Shown: piece by piece, positions 27,026 to 35,352 of the stretch
Numbering within the stretch: position 1 is the first letter of the stretch
Layout of the letters: every line of letters starts with the position of its first letter
Assembly: GCF_002699855.1 (NCBI RefSeq)
Contig: NZ_LKBW01000279.1
Location: 1-35,352 of the forward strand
Source of the DNA: Pseudomonas amygdali
GTDB taxonomy: Bacteria; Pseudomonadota; Gammaproteobacteria; Pseudomonadales; Pseudomonadaceae
DNA: 35,352 bases
Direction of reading: 5' to 3'
Notes under the pieces: generated by a model
Databases searched by the model: none
What the model saw: only the letters and a program-made list of their open reading frames with translations
Told to the model about the DNA's origin: nothing
Position numbers and translations under genes: made by a program

Positions 27026-27434
27026 CCTCCCGGAGACTGACCTCCAGTCTCCAGCGCCCGTCCACCTTCTCAGTGCGCCAGTCGCCATGAAGTGGACGGG
27101 CTGCCAGGAGCGTCAGCACCAACCCCTTCTCACCTCGCTCCACCTTCCAGCGTGCAACCCTATTGTCGAACCTCAGTTGGCCCGTCCACGGCCGCCCTGA
27201 AGCATCGACGTTGAGCACCACAGCGCCATCCACCGTCGACCCTTGGTACTTCGGCTCCTCATTGAACCAGAGCGCCAGCCCGGCAGGCAGCTCCTCGATC
27301 TGCTCCAGTTCAACGGGGTCAGGTTGCTGCAGACGACCGATAATGGTGCCCACGGTAAAGCCGACAATCGCCATCGAACCCAGAACTCGCGGCCATAGCT
27401 TCGGTCTCGGGTCCTCTTCAGGGGTAGAATGCAT
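27021..27434 (-). CDS. Small membrane-anchored protein of unknown function (PA5126-like position)
   Basis: The 137-residue protein starts [12 protein letters not shown]. It has one probable membrane helix at about residues 18-33 ([16 protein letters not shown]), followed by a soluble domain with [30 protein letters not shown] and the ending [15 protein letters not shown] do not recognise a named domain. The ATG at 27434 has AAAGGA upstream; another in-frame ATG at 27461 lies inside the trmL start and is less likely. It is divergent from trmL with only 25 bases between the two starts. Confidence 0.75.
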   Translation of the reverse strand: MHSTPEEDPRPKLWPRVLGSMAIVGFTVGTIIGRLQQPDPVELEQIEELPAGLALWFNEEPKYQGSTVDGAVVLNVDASGRPWTGQLRFDNRVARWKVERGEKGLVLTLLAARPLHGDWRTEKVDGRWRLEVSLREE

Positions 27435-27459
27435 CCCGTCCTTTCGTTCGGAGCCGTGC

Positions 27460-27915
27460 ATGTTTCACGTCATCCTTTTTCAACCAGAAATTCCGCCGAA
27501 TACCGGCAATGTCATCAGGCTATGCGCCAACAGCGGCTGCACCCTGCATTTGATCGAACCCTTGGGTTTCGAGCTGGACGACAAGCGCTTGCGCCGCGCC
27601 GGGCTCGACTATCACGAGTATGCCACGCTGCAGACGCATGCTGACCTGGCAAGCTGTCTGGAGAAGATCGGCAACCCTAGGTTGTTCGCCTTCACCACCA
27701 AAGGCTCTCGGCCTTTTCATGATGCGAGCTTTGAGCCAGGCGATGCCTTTCTGTTCGGCCCGGAGAGCCGCGGCCTGCCCGCCGACATCCTCGACTCGCT
27801 GAGCAGCGAACACCGTCTGCGACTGCCCATGCGTGAGGGCTGCCGCAGCCTGAATCTGTCCAACACAGTGGCCGTGGCCGTCTATGAGGCATGGCGTCAG
27901 CACGGATTTGCTTAG
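27460..27915 (+). CDS. trmL: tRNA (cytidine/uridine-34-2'-O)-methyltransferase TrmL
   Basis: The 151-residue SPOUT methyltransferase shows the three motifs of the family: N-terminal [19 protein letters not shown], the central [11 protein letters not shown] and the C-terminal [19 protein letters not shown], which form the trefoil knot and SAM site. It methylates the ribose of the wobble base in tRNA-Leu species. The length equals that of E. coli TrmL. The start at 27460 has GGAG just upstream. It is convergent with secB, with a shared terminator between the two. Confidence 0.93.
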   Translation: MFHVILFQPEIPPNTGNVIRLCANSGCTLHLIEPLGFELDDKRLRRAGLDYHEYATLQTHADLASCLEKIGNPRLFAFTTKGSRPFHDASFEPGDAFLFGPESRGLPADILDSLSSEHRLRLPMREGCRSLNLSNTVAVAVYEAWRQHGFA

Positions 27916-28120
27916 GCCTAAGTGTGGCATTTGCTTAACCAGACTGATGCTCCGCATCACACAGCGGTTCTGCGATTCAGTGAGATTCAGGCTCGACTCA
28001 GGTCACCTTTTCGCCCCTCGTCGAGTCCCTTCGCCCTGTCACTAACGTCGCAATTTACGTCGTCAGTGCCATCGCGATAAAAAGCATCCATGGACCGGCC
28101 GCCGTTCTTGAACAGACACA

Positions 28121-28146
28121 AAAAAGCGCCCCGAAAGGCGCTTTTT
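28121..28146. terminator. Bidirectional terminator between trmL and secB
   Basis: Arms aaaaagcgcc (28121-28130) and ggcgcttttt (28137-28146) give A-runs and T-runs on both sides, so it can serve secB (minus) and trmL (plus). It lies 18 bases after the secB stop. Confidence 0.9.
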
Positions 28147-28163
28147 GCTTTTAGCGGTAACGC

Positions 28164-28652
28164 TTATTGCACAGTCGGCGTTTCGCCAGCTTCCTGCATG
28201 CGTTGCAGCTCTTGGGCGTACAGGGCGTCGAAGTTCACCGGGGCCAGCATCAGCGCAGGGAACGAGCCGCGTACGACCAGGTTGTCGATGGCTTCGCGTG
28301 CATACGGGAACAGGATGTTCGGGCAGAACGCGCCCAGAGTGTGGCTCATCGCGCCGTCGTCCAGACCCTTGATCAGGAAGATACCGGCCTGTTGCACTTC
28401 AACGATGAAAGCAACTTCGTCGCCATTGTTGACGGTCACGGACAGGGTCAGCACGACTTCATAGAAATCGCCTTCCAGCTGCTTCTGACGGGTGTTGAGG
28501 TCCAGGCTGACGGTCGGTGTCCACTCCTGGCGGAAGATTGCCGGGCTTTTTGGCGCTTCGAACGACAGGTCGCGAACGTAGATACGCTGCAGGGAAAATT
28601 GTGGGCCGTTTTCTTCGTTGGCAACAGCGCCGTTGTTCGGTTGGTCGGTCAT
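28164..28652 (-). CDS. secB: Protein-export chaperone SecB
   Basis: The 162-residue cytosolic chaperone has the SecB core: [22 protein letters not shown], then [27 protein letters not shown] and [23 protein letters not shown], ending in [17 protein letters not shown]. It forms tetramers that keep precursor proteins unfolded and hand them to SecA. It is the third gene of a minus-strand unit with the rhodanese and grxC genes, an order also found in E. coli (yibN-grxC-secB). It follows grxC by 40 bases. Confidence 0.96.
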   Translation of the reverse strand: MTDQPNNGAVANEENGPQFSLQRIYVRDLSFEAPKSPAIFRQEWTPTVSLDLNTRQKQLEGDFYEVVLTLSVTVNNGDEVAFIVEVQQAGIFLIKGLDDGAMSHTLGAFCPNILFPYAREAIDNLVVRGSFPALMLAPVNFDALYAQELQRMQEAGETPTVQ

Positions 28653-28692
28653 CTCGGATCCTTGTCAGATAGGGCTGAAAGTTTAAGGGGAA

Positions 28693-28944
28693 TCAGGCCA
28701 GCAGCGCATCAAGCTTGCCGGCACGCTCCAGAGCAAACAGGTCATCGCAGCCGCCCACGTGGGTCGAGCCGATCCAGATCTGCGGTACGGAAGTGCGACC
28801 GGCCTTCTTGGTCATTTCGGCACGCAGTTGCGGCTTGCCGTCGACACGGATTTCCTCGAAGGCCACGCTCTTGCTCTGCAACAGCTGTTTGGCACGTATG
28901 CAATACGGGCAATAATCGCTGGAATAGACGATGACTTGAGCCAT
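28693..28944 (-). CDS. grxC: Glutaredoxin 3 (GrxC)
   Basis: The 83-residue glutaredoxin has the dithiol active site CPYC near its N-terminus (VIVYSSDYCPYCIRAKQLL) and the glutathione-binding TSVPQIWIGSTHVGGCDDL with cis-Pro. It reduces disulfides and mixed disulfides with glutathione. The ATG at 28944 is two bases after the stop of the rhodanese-like gene and has GGTGA upstream. An in-frame GTG at 28950 is possible but adds only two residues. Confidence 0.94.
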   Translation of the reverse strand: MAQVIVYSSDYCPYCIRAKQLLQSKSVAFEEIRVDGKPQLRAEMTKKAGRTSVPQIWIGSTHVGGCDDLFALERAGKLDALLA

Positions 28945-28946
28945 GT

Positions 28947-29360
28947 TCACTTCACCAGGGGAAGGTTGTCGCCGCGCCAGCTGGAAATACCGCCGGACAG
29001 CTTGGCCGCCTTGAAGCCGGATTTGAGCAACTCGCGGGCGGTGGTGCCAGCATGCTGCCCCATTGCATCGACTATGATCAACGTCTTGTCCTTGTATTTC
29101 TGCAGTTCAGCGGTACGCGTCAGCACCTTGTCCTGCGGGAAATTCAGGGATCCCACGATGTGGCCGGCAGTGAAATCCTTTTTCGAGCGCACGTCGATGA
29201 CCACGCCCTGGTCGCTGTTGACCAGCGCGGTCAGCTCGCGAGTGCTCAGGCTGGCACCGCCCTTGCTCAGTTCGTAAGCGATCAGCAGTCCCAGCAGAAT
29301 GACGAAGGCACCGGTGATCAAATAGTGGTTAGTGGCGAATTCAAGCAGGTGAGCAACCAT
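28947..29360 (-). CDS. Membrane-anchored rhodanese-like protein without catalytic cysteine (YibN-like)
   Basis: The 137-residue protein has an N-terminal membrane helix at about 13-30 (LITGAFVILLGLLIAYEL), then a rhodanese fold: VVIDVRSKKDFTAGHIVGSLNFP and GISSWRGDNLPLV. The active-site loop reads LIIVDAMGQHAGTTARELL, with no cysteine at the position where active sulfurtransferases have CxxGxR, and the whole protein has no cysteine at all. A sulfur-transfer role is therefore unlikely; a structural or binding role at the membrane is inferred. It is the first gene of the minus-strand unit with grxC and secB, like yibN in E. coli, and is divergent from gpmI. Confidence 0.88.
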   Translation of the reverse strand: MVAHLLEFATNHYLITGAFVILLGLLIAYELSKGGASLSTRELTALVNSDQGVVIDVRSKKDFTAGHIVGSLNFPQDKVLTRTAELQKYKDKTLIIVDAMGQHAGTTARELLKSGFKAAKLSGGISSWRGDNLPLVK

Positions 29361-29516
29361 CAGTAGGTTCCAGGGCGTTAAAATGTCGGCCAGTATACAC
29401 AGCAGCCAAGGTGGGCCAAAGTCCGTACGGCAGTGACGCCGTTTGAACTTGTCCCTAAAATGCCGCTCCCTTGTACTTTGTTACTCTCTTTATTCAACCA
29501 GCATCGAGTGGGTTCT

Positions 29517-31049
29517 ATGACTGCCACGCCAAAACCTCTGGTTCTTATCATCCTGGATGGCTTCGGACACAGCGAAAGCCATGAAGGCAATGCCATCCTG
29601 GCCGCGAAGATGCCGGTCATGGATCGTCTTTACGAAACCATGCCCAACGGCCTGATTTCAGGGTCGGGCATGGACGTCGGTCTGCCGGACGGTCAGATGG
29701 GCAACTCCGAAGTCGGACACATGAACCTGGGTGCCGGTCGCGTGGTGTATCAGGACTTCACTCGAGTGACCAAAGCGATTCGCGACGGCGAGTTCTTCGA
29801 GAACCCGACCATCTGTGCCGCTGTGGATAAAGCTGTCGGTGCGGGCAAGGCCGTGCACATCATGGGCCTGCTGTCCGATGGCGGCGTGCACAGCCACCAG
29901 GACCATCTGGTCGCCATGGCCGAACTGGCGGTCAAGCGCGGTGCAGAAAAAATCTATCTGCACGCCTTCCTTGACGGTCGCGACACGCCACCGCGCAGCG
30001 CGAAGAAATCCCTTGAGCTGATGGACGCAACCTTCGCTCGCCTGGGCAAGGGCCGCACCGCCACGATCATCGGCCGCTACTTCGCCATGGACCGTGACAA
30101 CCGCTGGGACCGGGTCTCCACCGCCTACAACCTGATCGTCGACAGCACCGCCGAATTTCACGCAGACAGCGGTGTTGCCGGGCTTGAAGCTGCCTACGCG
30201 CGTGACGAGAACGACGAATTCGTCAAAGCCACACGCATCGGTGAACCCGCTCGTGTCGAGGACGGCGATGCTGTGGTGTTCATGAACTTCCGCGCCGACC
30301 GCGCCCGTGAGCTGACCCGTGTGTTCGTCGAAGACGATTTCAAGGATTTCGAGCGCGCCCGTCAGCCCAAGGTCAATTACGTGATGCTGACCCAATACGC
30401 GGCGAGTATCCCTGCGCCCTCGGCATTTGCGGCTGGCAGCCTGAAAAACGTGCTGGGTGAATACCTGGCAAACAACGGCAAGACTCAACTGCGCATCGCC
30501 GAAACCGAAAAATACGCGCACGTCACGTTCTTCTTCTCTGGCGGTCGTGAAGAACCGTTTCCGGGCGAGGAGCGCATTCTGATTCCATCGCCGAAAGTCG
30601 CCACCTACGACCTGCAGCCGGAAATGAGCGCGCCGGAAGTGACCGACAAAATTGTCGATGCCATCGAACATCAGCGTTATGACGTGATTATCGTCAACTA
30701 CGCCAACGGCGACATGGTCGGCCACAGCGGCATCATGGAAGCGGCAATCAAGGCCGTGGAATGCCTGGACGTCTGCGTCGGTCGCATTACCGCGGCATTG
30801 GAAAAAGTCGGCGGTGAAGCACTGATTACCGCTGACCACGGCAACGTCGAGCAGATGACCGATGATTCCACAGGCCAGGCGCATACCGCACATACCTCCG
30901 AGCCGGTGCCTTTCGTGTACGTCGGCAAACGCCCGCTGAAAGTCCGCGAAGGTGGTGTTCTGGCTGACGTGGCACCGACCATGCTGCATCTGTTGGGCAT
31001 GGAGAAACCGCAAGAGATGACGGGCCATTCGATCCTTGTGGCGAAGTAA
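29517..31049 (+). CDS. gpmI: 2,3-bisphosphoglycerate-independent phosphoglycerate mutase
   Basis: The 510-residue enzyme interconverts 3- and 2-phosphoglycerate in glycolysis using two manganese ions and a phosphoserine intermediate. Metal and catalytic motifs are visible: [12 protein letters not shown] near the N-terminus, the phosphorylated Ser in [42 protein letters not shown], and the C-terminal metal motifs [11 protein letters not shown] and [11 protein letters not shown]. The length equals that of the family. The start MTATPKP at 29517 is the first sensible one; its Shine-Dalgarno (GTGGG) is weak. It precedes an envC-like gene, as in E. coli gpmM-envC-yibQ, but a terminator lies between them. 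Confidence 0.95.
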   Translation: MTATPKPLVLIILDGFGHSESHEGNAILAAKMPVMDRLYETMPNGLISGSGMDVGLPDGQMGNSEVGHMNLGAGRVVYQDFTRVTKAIRDGEFFENPTICAAVDKAVGAGKAVHIMGLLSDGGVHSHQDHLVAMAELAVKRGAEKIYLHAFLDGRDTPPRSAKKSLELMDATFARLGKGRTATIIGRYFAMDRDNRWDRVSTAYNLIVDSTAEFHADSGVAGLEAAYARDENDEFVKATRIGEPARVEDGDAVVFMNFRADRARELTRVFVEDDFKDFERARQPKVNYVMLTQYAASIPAPSAFAAGSLKNVLGEYLANNGKTQLRIAETEKYAHVTFFFSGGREEPFPGEERILIPSPKVATYDLQPEMSAPEVTDKIVDAIEHQRYDVIIVNYANGDMVGHSGIMEAAIKAVECLDVCVGRITAALEKVGGEALITADHGNVEQMTDDSTGQAHTAHTSEPVPFVYVGKRPLKVREGGVLADVAPTMLHLLGMEKPQEMTGHSILVAK

Positions 31050-31056
31050 AACGCTG

Positions 31057-31094
31057 AAAACCGGCCTATAGCCATCAGGCAAAGCCGGTTTTTT
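31057..31094 (+). terminator. Terminator after gpmI
   Basis: Arms aaaaccggc (31057-31065) and gccggtttt (31084-31092), with an 18-base loop, are followed by further T residues. It begins 8 bases after the gpmI stop. Confidence 0.8.
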
Positions 31095-31202
31095 ATGTTT
31101 CAAGCCCTAAAGCAGTGGCTGCGGGGCGTTTTTTTTGCAGCGCATGGCGGGCATACTAAGCCTGACATTTTTTCTCACAATTCCTCGGTATCGCCCACCC
31201 AC

Positions 31203-32525
31203 ATGCTTCGCGCCTTGATTGCCATTGCTCTGATCTGCCTGCTCAATCCGGCGTTTGCCGAAGACGAGCGTGTGCAAACCCAAAAACAGATAGATGCTGC
31301 GCGTCAGGATGTGACGGAGCTGCAAAAAGTCCTGGGCAAGCTTCAGGAAGAACGTGCAGGCGTCCAGAAGGACCTGCGCACCACCGAAACCGAAATGGGC
31401 AAGTTGGAAAAGCAGGTCGAGGTCCTGCAAAAGGAACTAAAAAAGACGGAAACCGAGCTGCAAAAGCTCGACAGTGAAAAAAAGAAACTGAACAGCGCTC
31501 GCGTTGAACAGCAACGCCTGATCGCTATCCAGGCTCGCGCCGCCTATCAGAGTGGCCGCCAGGAATACCTCAAGCTGCTGCTCAACCAGCAACACCCCGA
31601 GAAGTTCGCCCGAACCCTCACGTATTACGATTACCTGAGCCAGGCGCGCCTGGAGCAGCTACGCAACTTCAATGAAACCCTGCGCCAGCTGGCCAATGTC
31701 GAAAAAGACATTGATCTGCAACAGGCACAGTTGCTGGTGCAGAAGAGCAACCTGGACAGCCAGAGCGAAGAACTGGCCAAGGTGCGCCAGGAGCGTCAGC
31801 AGGCACTGGCCAAGCTGAATCAGGACTACAAGGCCCGCGATCAGAAACTGCAGGCCCGTCAGCAGGATCAGGCCGACCTGGCCAAGGTTCTAAAGACCAT
31901 CGAAGAAACCTTGGCCCGACAGGCACGTGAAGCTGAAGAGGCTCGCCAGAAGGCGCTGGTCGCCGCTCGCGAGGCCGAAGAGAAACGTCAGCGCGAAGCT
32001 GAGGCCGTCGCCCGTAACAACAGCACCAGCAGCAGTAAAAGCGCTGATGAACCCACACCGCGTCGCCCGGTCAAAGCCCCCGGCGCAGTCGTTTCCAGTG
32101 CCGGAGTTTCCTACGGCGGACCTTTTGCAGAGGCCCGGGGAAAACTTCCATGGCCTATTGATGGTCGACTGCTTGCGCGTTTCGGTGAAGCCCGCGGTGA
32201 TGACGAGCGAACCAAATGGGACGGCGTCATGATCAGCGCCGCAGCCGGAAGCCAGGTACATGCAGTGCATGGCGGACGAGTGGTGTTCGCCGACTGGTTG
32301 CGTGGTGCCGGGCTTCTGGTCATTCTCGACCATGGCAACGGTTATCTCACCCTGTATGGGCATAACCAGAGCCTGCTCAAGTCGGCAGGTGACATTGTAA
32401 AAGCCGGTGAAGCGATTTCCACGGTCGGCAATAGTGGCGGTCAGGACACGGCAGCGTTGTACTTTGCTATTCGTCAGCAGGGTCGCCCCAGCGATCCAGC
32501 CCAATGGTGCCGCACTCAAGGATAA
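31203..32525 (+). CDS. envC: EnvC-like murein hydrolase activator (degenerate LytM/M23)
   Basis: The 440-residue exported protein has a signal peptide (LRALIAIALICLLNPAFA-ED). A long coiled-coil region follows (about residues 20-250, rich in Q, E, K, with several KVL-KLQEE-like heptads), then a basic low-complexity linker and a C-terminal LytM domain. Zinc-ligand positions are replaced: the first motif reads TKWDGVMISA without the histidine, and the HxH motif reads LYFAI. This is the pattern of EnvC, which activates amidases rather than cutting peptidoglycan itself. It acts at the division septum in the periplasm. The start at 31203 is set by the signal peptide; the upstream part of the frame overlaps the gpmI terminator. 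Confidence 0.9.
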   Translation: MLRALIAIALICLLNPAFAEDERVQTQKQIDAARQDVTELQKVLGKLQEERAGVQKDLRTTETEMGKLEKQVEVLQKELKKTETELQKLDSEKKKLNSARVEQQRLIAIQARAAYQSGRQEYLKLLLNQQHPEKFARTLTYYDYLSQARLEQLRNFNETLRQLANVEKDIDLQQAQLLVQKSNLDSQSEELAKVRQERQQALAKLNQDYKARDQKLQARQQDQADLAKVLKTIEETLARQAREAEEARQKALVAAREAEEKRQREAEAVARNNSTSSSKSADEPTPRRPVKAPGAVVSSAGVSYGGPFAEARGKLPWPIDGRLLARFGEARGDDERTKWDGVMISAAAGSQVHAVHGGRVVFADWLRGAGLLVILDHGNGYLTLYGHNQSLLKSAGDIVKAGEAISTVGNSGGQDTAALYFAIRQQGRPSDPAQWCRTQG

Positions 32526-32558
32526 GCCGGCGTCAATATCTGTAGGAGTTCGTTAGAC

Positions 32559-33896
32559 ATGCTGCATTTGTCCCGCCTCACCTCGCTGGCCCTGGCAATC
32601 GCCATCGTTATTGGCGCGCCTTTGGCGCAAGCTGCCGAAAAGACCGCGCCAGCCACGCCTGCAGCAGTCTCGCCCGCCAAGCCCAATGCCAACGCCAAGC
32701 CGCCGCTGCCGCTTGACGAGCTGCGCACCTTTGCCGAGGTCATGGATCGGGTCAAGGCGGCCTATGTCGAGCCGGTGGACGACAAGACTCTGCTGGAAAA
32801 CGCCATCAAGGGCATGCTCAGCAACCTTGATCCACACTCCGCCTACCTGGGCCCGGAAGATTTCCAGGAGCTGCAGGAAAGCACCAGCGGCGAGTTCGGT
32901 GGACTGGGCATCGAAGTGGGCGTCGAGGACGGTTTCGTCAAGGTGGTTTCGCCCATCGACGACACACCTGCGTCCAAGGCTGGCATTGAGGCAGGCGACC
33001 TGATCGTGAAGATCAACGGTACGCCGACCCAGGGCCAGAACATGCAGGAAGCGGTCGACAAGATGCGCGGCAAGATCGGCGAGAAGATCACCCTGACACT
33101 GGTGCGCGATGGCGGTACGCCGTTTGATGTGACGCTGGCGCGGGCGACCATCCAGGTCAAGAGCGTCAAGGCGCAGATGCTGGAGAACGGCTACGGCTAT
33201 ATCCGCATCACCCAGTTCCAGGTCAAGACCGGGGACGAAGTCGGCAAGGCGCTGGCCAAATTCCGCAAGGACAACGGCAAGAAGATGAGCGGCCTGATTC
33301 TCGACCTGCGCAACAACCCCGGCGGCGTGCTGCAATCGGCGGTGCAGGTGGCGGACCACTTCCTCACCAAAGGCCTGATCGTCTACACCAAAGGCCGCAT
33401 CGCCAACTCCGAATTGCGTTTCTCGGCAGACCCGGCAGACGCCAGCGAAGGCGTGCCGCTGGTGGTGCTGATCAACGGCGGCAGCGCCTCTGCGTCGGAA
33501 ATCGTCGCCGGTGCCCTGCAAGACCAGAAACGCGGGATTCTGATGGGCACCGATACCTTCGGCAAAGGCTCGGTACAAACCGTTCTGCCGCTGAACAACG
33601 ATCGCGCTCTGAAGATCACCACAGCGTTGTATTACACGCCGAACGGTCGCTCGATCCAGGCGCAGGGTATCAACCCGGACATCGTGGTACGTCGGGCCAA
33701 GGTCACCAGCGAAGCAGACGGCGAGAACTACAAGGAAGCCGACCTGATGGGTCACCTGGGCAACGGCAACGGCGGTGCCGACAAGCCAACCGTCAAGGGT
33801 GGCGCAGCAGCCAAGGCGCGTCCGCAGGATGATGACTTCCAGCTCAGCCAGGCGCTCAGCCTGCTGAAAGGGCTGAGTATCACTCGCGGCAATTGA
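32559..33896 (+). CDS. ctpA: C-terminal processing protease CtpA (S41 family)
   Basis: The 445-residue periplasmic serine protease has a signal peptide (SLALAIAIVIGAPLAQA), an N-terminal helical segment (LRTFAEVMDRVKAAYVEPV), then LDPHSAYLGPEDFQEL and the PDZ domain with GLGIEVGVEDGFVKVVSPI and PASKAGIEAGDLIVKINGTP. The catalytic serine lies in NGGSASASEIVAGAL and the general-base lysine in GTDTFGKGSVQTVLPL. In P. aeruginosa CtpA degrades peptidoglycan hydrolases together with the lipoprotein LbcA. Its gene follows the envC-like gene by 33 bases and precedes the YibQ-like gene by three bases, so all three are probably one unit. Confidence 0.94.
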   Translation: MLHLSRLTSLALAIAIVIGAPLAQAAEKTAPATPAAVSPAKPNANAKPPLPLDELRTFAEVMDRVKAAYVEPVDDKTLLENAIKGMLSNLDPHSAYLGPEDFQELQESTSGEFGGLGIEVGVEDGFVKVVSPIDDTPASKAGIEAGDLIVKINGTPTQGQNMQEAVDKMRGKIGEKITLTLVRDGGTPFDVTLARATIQVKSVKAQMLENGYGYIRITQFQVKTGDEVGKALAKFRKDNGKKMSGLILDLRNNPGGVLQSAVQVADHFLTKGLIVYTKGRIANSELRFSADPADASEGVPLVVLINGGSASASEIVAGALQDQKRGILMGTDTFGKGSVQTVLPLNNDRALKITTALYYTPNGRSIQAQGINPDIVVRRAKVTSEADGENYKEADLMGHLGNGNGGADKPTVKGGAAAKARPQDDDFQLSQALSLLKGLSITRGN

Positions 33897-33899
33897 CGG

Positions 33900-34682
33900 A
33901 TGCGCGCTCTCGCTCTGTTACTGCTGACACTCTCGATCACTGGTGCTGCCCATGCAGCGCCAGCCGAGAACACCGGCAAGCCGCCGAAGGCCTATCTCAG
34001 CCTGATCATCGACGACCTGGGTCAGAACCCGGCGCGGGACAGCCGTACGCTGGCGCTCCCCGGCCCGGTAACGCTGGCGATCATGCCTGACACTCCGCAC
34101 GCCACCGAATTTGCCCGCGAGGCTCACCGCGCAGGTAAGACGGTCATGCTGCACATGCCGATGGACCCGGCGACCGGGCCTTACGCCTGGCATCCCGAAC
34201 TACCCTTGCCTGAACTGGAAAGCCGACTCAATGCGGCGCTGCTGAAAGTGCCTTATGCAGCCGGCATCAATAACCACATGGGCAGCCGGATGACCGCCGA
34301 ACCGGTCGCGATGACCTGGCTGATGGCCGAACTGCAACGACGTCATCTGTTTTTCGTGGACAGCCGCACCAGCGCGAAAACCGTGGCAGCCGCAGAGGCT
34401 CAGCGCATCGGCCTCGCAAGCGTCTCGCGCGACGTGTTTCTGGACGACGAGCGCACGGCTGAAGCCATCACCCGCCAATTGCAGACCGCCATCAAAATCG
34501 CCCGCAAGCATGGCTCGGCAGTGGTCATCGGTCACCCCTACCCTGTCACGCTGGACGTACTGGAACGCGAGTTGCCCAAACTCAAGGACCAGGGCGTCGA
34601 ATGGATTGACCTGCGCAGCATGATCAGCGAACGCGGCAATCAGGCGAGTGCGGCGCATGGCAAGAATGGGGTGTATCGCTAA
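33900..34682 (+). CDS. Divergent polysaccharide deacetylase family protein (YibQ-like)
   Basis: The 260-residue exported protein has a signal peptide (ALALLLLTLSITGAAHA) and the family signature AYLSLIIDDLGQNPARD. Further core text includes PGPVTLAIMPDTPHATEFAREAH, VMLHMPMDP, AAGINNHMGSRMTA, FFVDSRTSA and VVIGHPYPVTLDVLE. This is the DUF610/YibQ branch of the NodB-like deacetylase fold. The enzymatic activity of the branch is not established; metal-site residues (the Asp pair and the His in NNHMG) are present. It starts three bases after the ctpA stop. It is probably involved in the cell envelope, which is an inference from context. Confidence 0.9.
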   Translation: MRALALLLLTLSITGAAHAAPAENTGKPPKAYLSLIIDDLGQNPARDSRTLALPGPVTLAIMPDTPHATEFAREAHRAGKTVMLHMPMDPATGPYAWHPELPLPELESRLNAALLKVPYAAGINNHMGSRMTAEPVAMTWLMAELQRRHLFFVDSRTSAKTVAAAEAQRIGLASVSRDVFLDDERTAEAITRQLQTAIKIARKHGSAVVIGHPYPVTLDVLERELPKLKDQGVEWIDLRSMISERGNQASAAHGKNGVYR

Positions 34683-34786
34683 TCGTACGCGTCGCTCTCA
34701 GCCAGAGCTCAAACTTGCCCTCTACTCTCACTATCAGCTCACCTGATTGCAGTTGATAGGGAAAAGGTTTCCCAAAAAAAGGGCAC

Positions 34787-34816
34787 AGAAAAGCCGCTCT
34801 AGGAAGCGGCTTTTCT
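34787..34816. terminator. Bidirectional terminator after the envC-ctpA-yibQ unit
   Basis: A perfect 12-base stem, agaaaagccgct (34787-34798) and agcggcttttct (34805-34816), lies around a 6-base loop about 100 bases past the stop codon. It can function on either strand. Confidence 0.85.
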
Positions 34817-34850
34817 GATGGAAATGGCTTAGGAACCATTTCCGCAATCC

Positions 34851-35190
34851 CAAGGGATCATTCGCGTGTGAGGCGGATAGTACACACTTTGTGCGAATGG
34901 CACCATAAATTATGGCCTATTTAGGCCCTTGGAAGAGCCGGTTGAGGGCCTCAAATATACCGAAACGGGCCCCGAGAAACTGCTTCATGGAAAATTTCCC
35001 AGGGTCAGGCTATTTTTTTGCCAGTGGTAAAAAAGCGGTTACTAAAAGGCCCTCAAAAGACTGGTAAGATGCGAGCCGGCTCAACAGTCGGTGACGCCTG
35101 TTGCAGGACCTTTTGACGCGGGCCTAGGAACCCGTCTCGGCTTTATCGAAAGGCCCGAAGCTGGACCAGCCTCAAGGGATCATTCGCGTG
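34851..35190. repeat. 18-base direct repeat flanking a gene-free segment
   Basis: The word caagggatcattcgcgtg occurs identically at 34851-34868 and 35173-35190. The 304 bases between hold no convincing gene. The repeat may be a duplicated regulatory site or the duplication left by an insertion; there are no clear terminal inverted repeats just inside it. Confidence 0.65.
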
Positions 35191-35253
35191 AGACCGACTT
35201 GGAGTTTGGCTGGGAGGCGCCAAGAGAGGCAGTCCTTTCACGAGGACAACAGT

Positions 35254-35352
35254 ATGCGGCCTATAAAACGCCTGCTGCGGGGAGTATCAGTTTTTTTGTG
35301 TTCGGGCTGGTTAGGGCCTGCCGTCAGGCAGGCCCTTGTTTTACCAGCTCGG
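35254..35352 (+). CDS. Possible exported protein, N-terminus only
   Basis: An ATG at 35254, with GAGGA eight bases upstream, opens a frame that stays open for 33 codons to the window edge. It begins MRPIKRLLRGVSVFLCSGWL, which has the charge and hydrophobicity of a signal peptide. A perfect 10-base-stem hairpin (agggcctgcc / ggcaggccct, about 35316-35339) lies within it and looks like a terminator. The frame may therefore be an attenuated gene start, or the segment may be the end of a small RNA and not coding. Confidence 0.4.
   Translation, partial: MRPIKRLLRGVSVFLCSGWLGPAVRQALVLPAR

Noticed and set aside
29658..31103. Minus-strand 481-codon frame opposite gpmI
   Set aside because: Shadow frame; no start signal or domain, and gpmI motifs are complete.
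34759..34773. gggaaa / tttccc hairpin as terminator of the yibQ-like gene
   Set aside because: In the direction of transcription it is followed by A residues, not T; the 12-base stem at 34787 is much better.

Overview
The window looks like chromosomal DNA of a Pseudomonas, most likely of the P. syringae group. The pointers are high-GC coding sequence with short Shine-Dalgarno-led genes, two Pseudomonas-type intergenic repeat families, and a gene order that follows well known Pseudomonas neighbourhoods: the polyamine spu cluster beside an AHL acylase of the HacB type, an ssu/lsfA sulfonate block, and the gpmI-envC-ctpA / secB-grxC block.

Layout. Positions 1-150 hold the first codons of a transposase running off the left edge. 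Positions 146-3205 carry small household genes: a DUF4399 protein, a 2-oxoglutarate/Fe(II) prolyl hydroxylase of the PPHD type, a DUF2059 protein and a serine alpha/beta hydrolase. A penicillin-acylase-family AHL acylase (3476-5863) converges on the polyamine cluster. That cluster is read on the minus strand from 14475 down to 6184 (spuB, spuC, spuD, spuE, spuF, spuG, spuH), with a second gamma-glutamylpolyamine synthetase gene divergent at 15069-16445. The transporter ATPase gene spuF is broken by a two-base duplication. A TetR regulator and an orphan coding remnant follow.

Positions 17667-20509 hold ssuA-ssuC-ssuB-ssuF (minus strand). A repeat-rich spacer, the 1-Cys peroxiredoxin lsfA and an OprD-family porin come next, then tauABC on the plus strand (24013-26673). 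Both sulfonate loci carry only import functions: no ssuD, ssuE or tauD is present.

At 26690-27025 lies a strong sigma-54 promoter with an upstream NtrC-like site. It drives at most a very short transcript next to the orthologue of the gene that flanks the nitrogen-regulated sRNA NrsZ in P. aeruginosa, so this may be a short NrsZ homologue. The rest is a conserved gammaproteobacterial block: a small membrane protein and trmL (divergent, starts 25 bases apart), secB, grxC and a cysteine-less rhodanese on the minus strand, and gpmI, an envC-like gene, ctpA and a YibQ-like deacetylase on the plus strand. The last 670 bases hold a terminator, an 18-base direct repeat and the first 33 codons of a possible exported protein.

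No tRNA, rRNA, CRISPR array, prophage or clear defence system was seen. The most unusual items are the spuF frameshift, the candidate NrsZ-like RNA, the two oxygenase-less sulfonate loci, the cysteine-less rhodanese and the unexplained coding remnant at 17304-17489.
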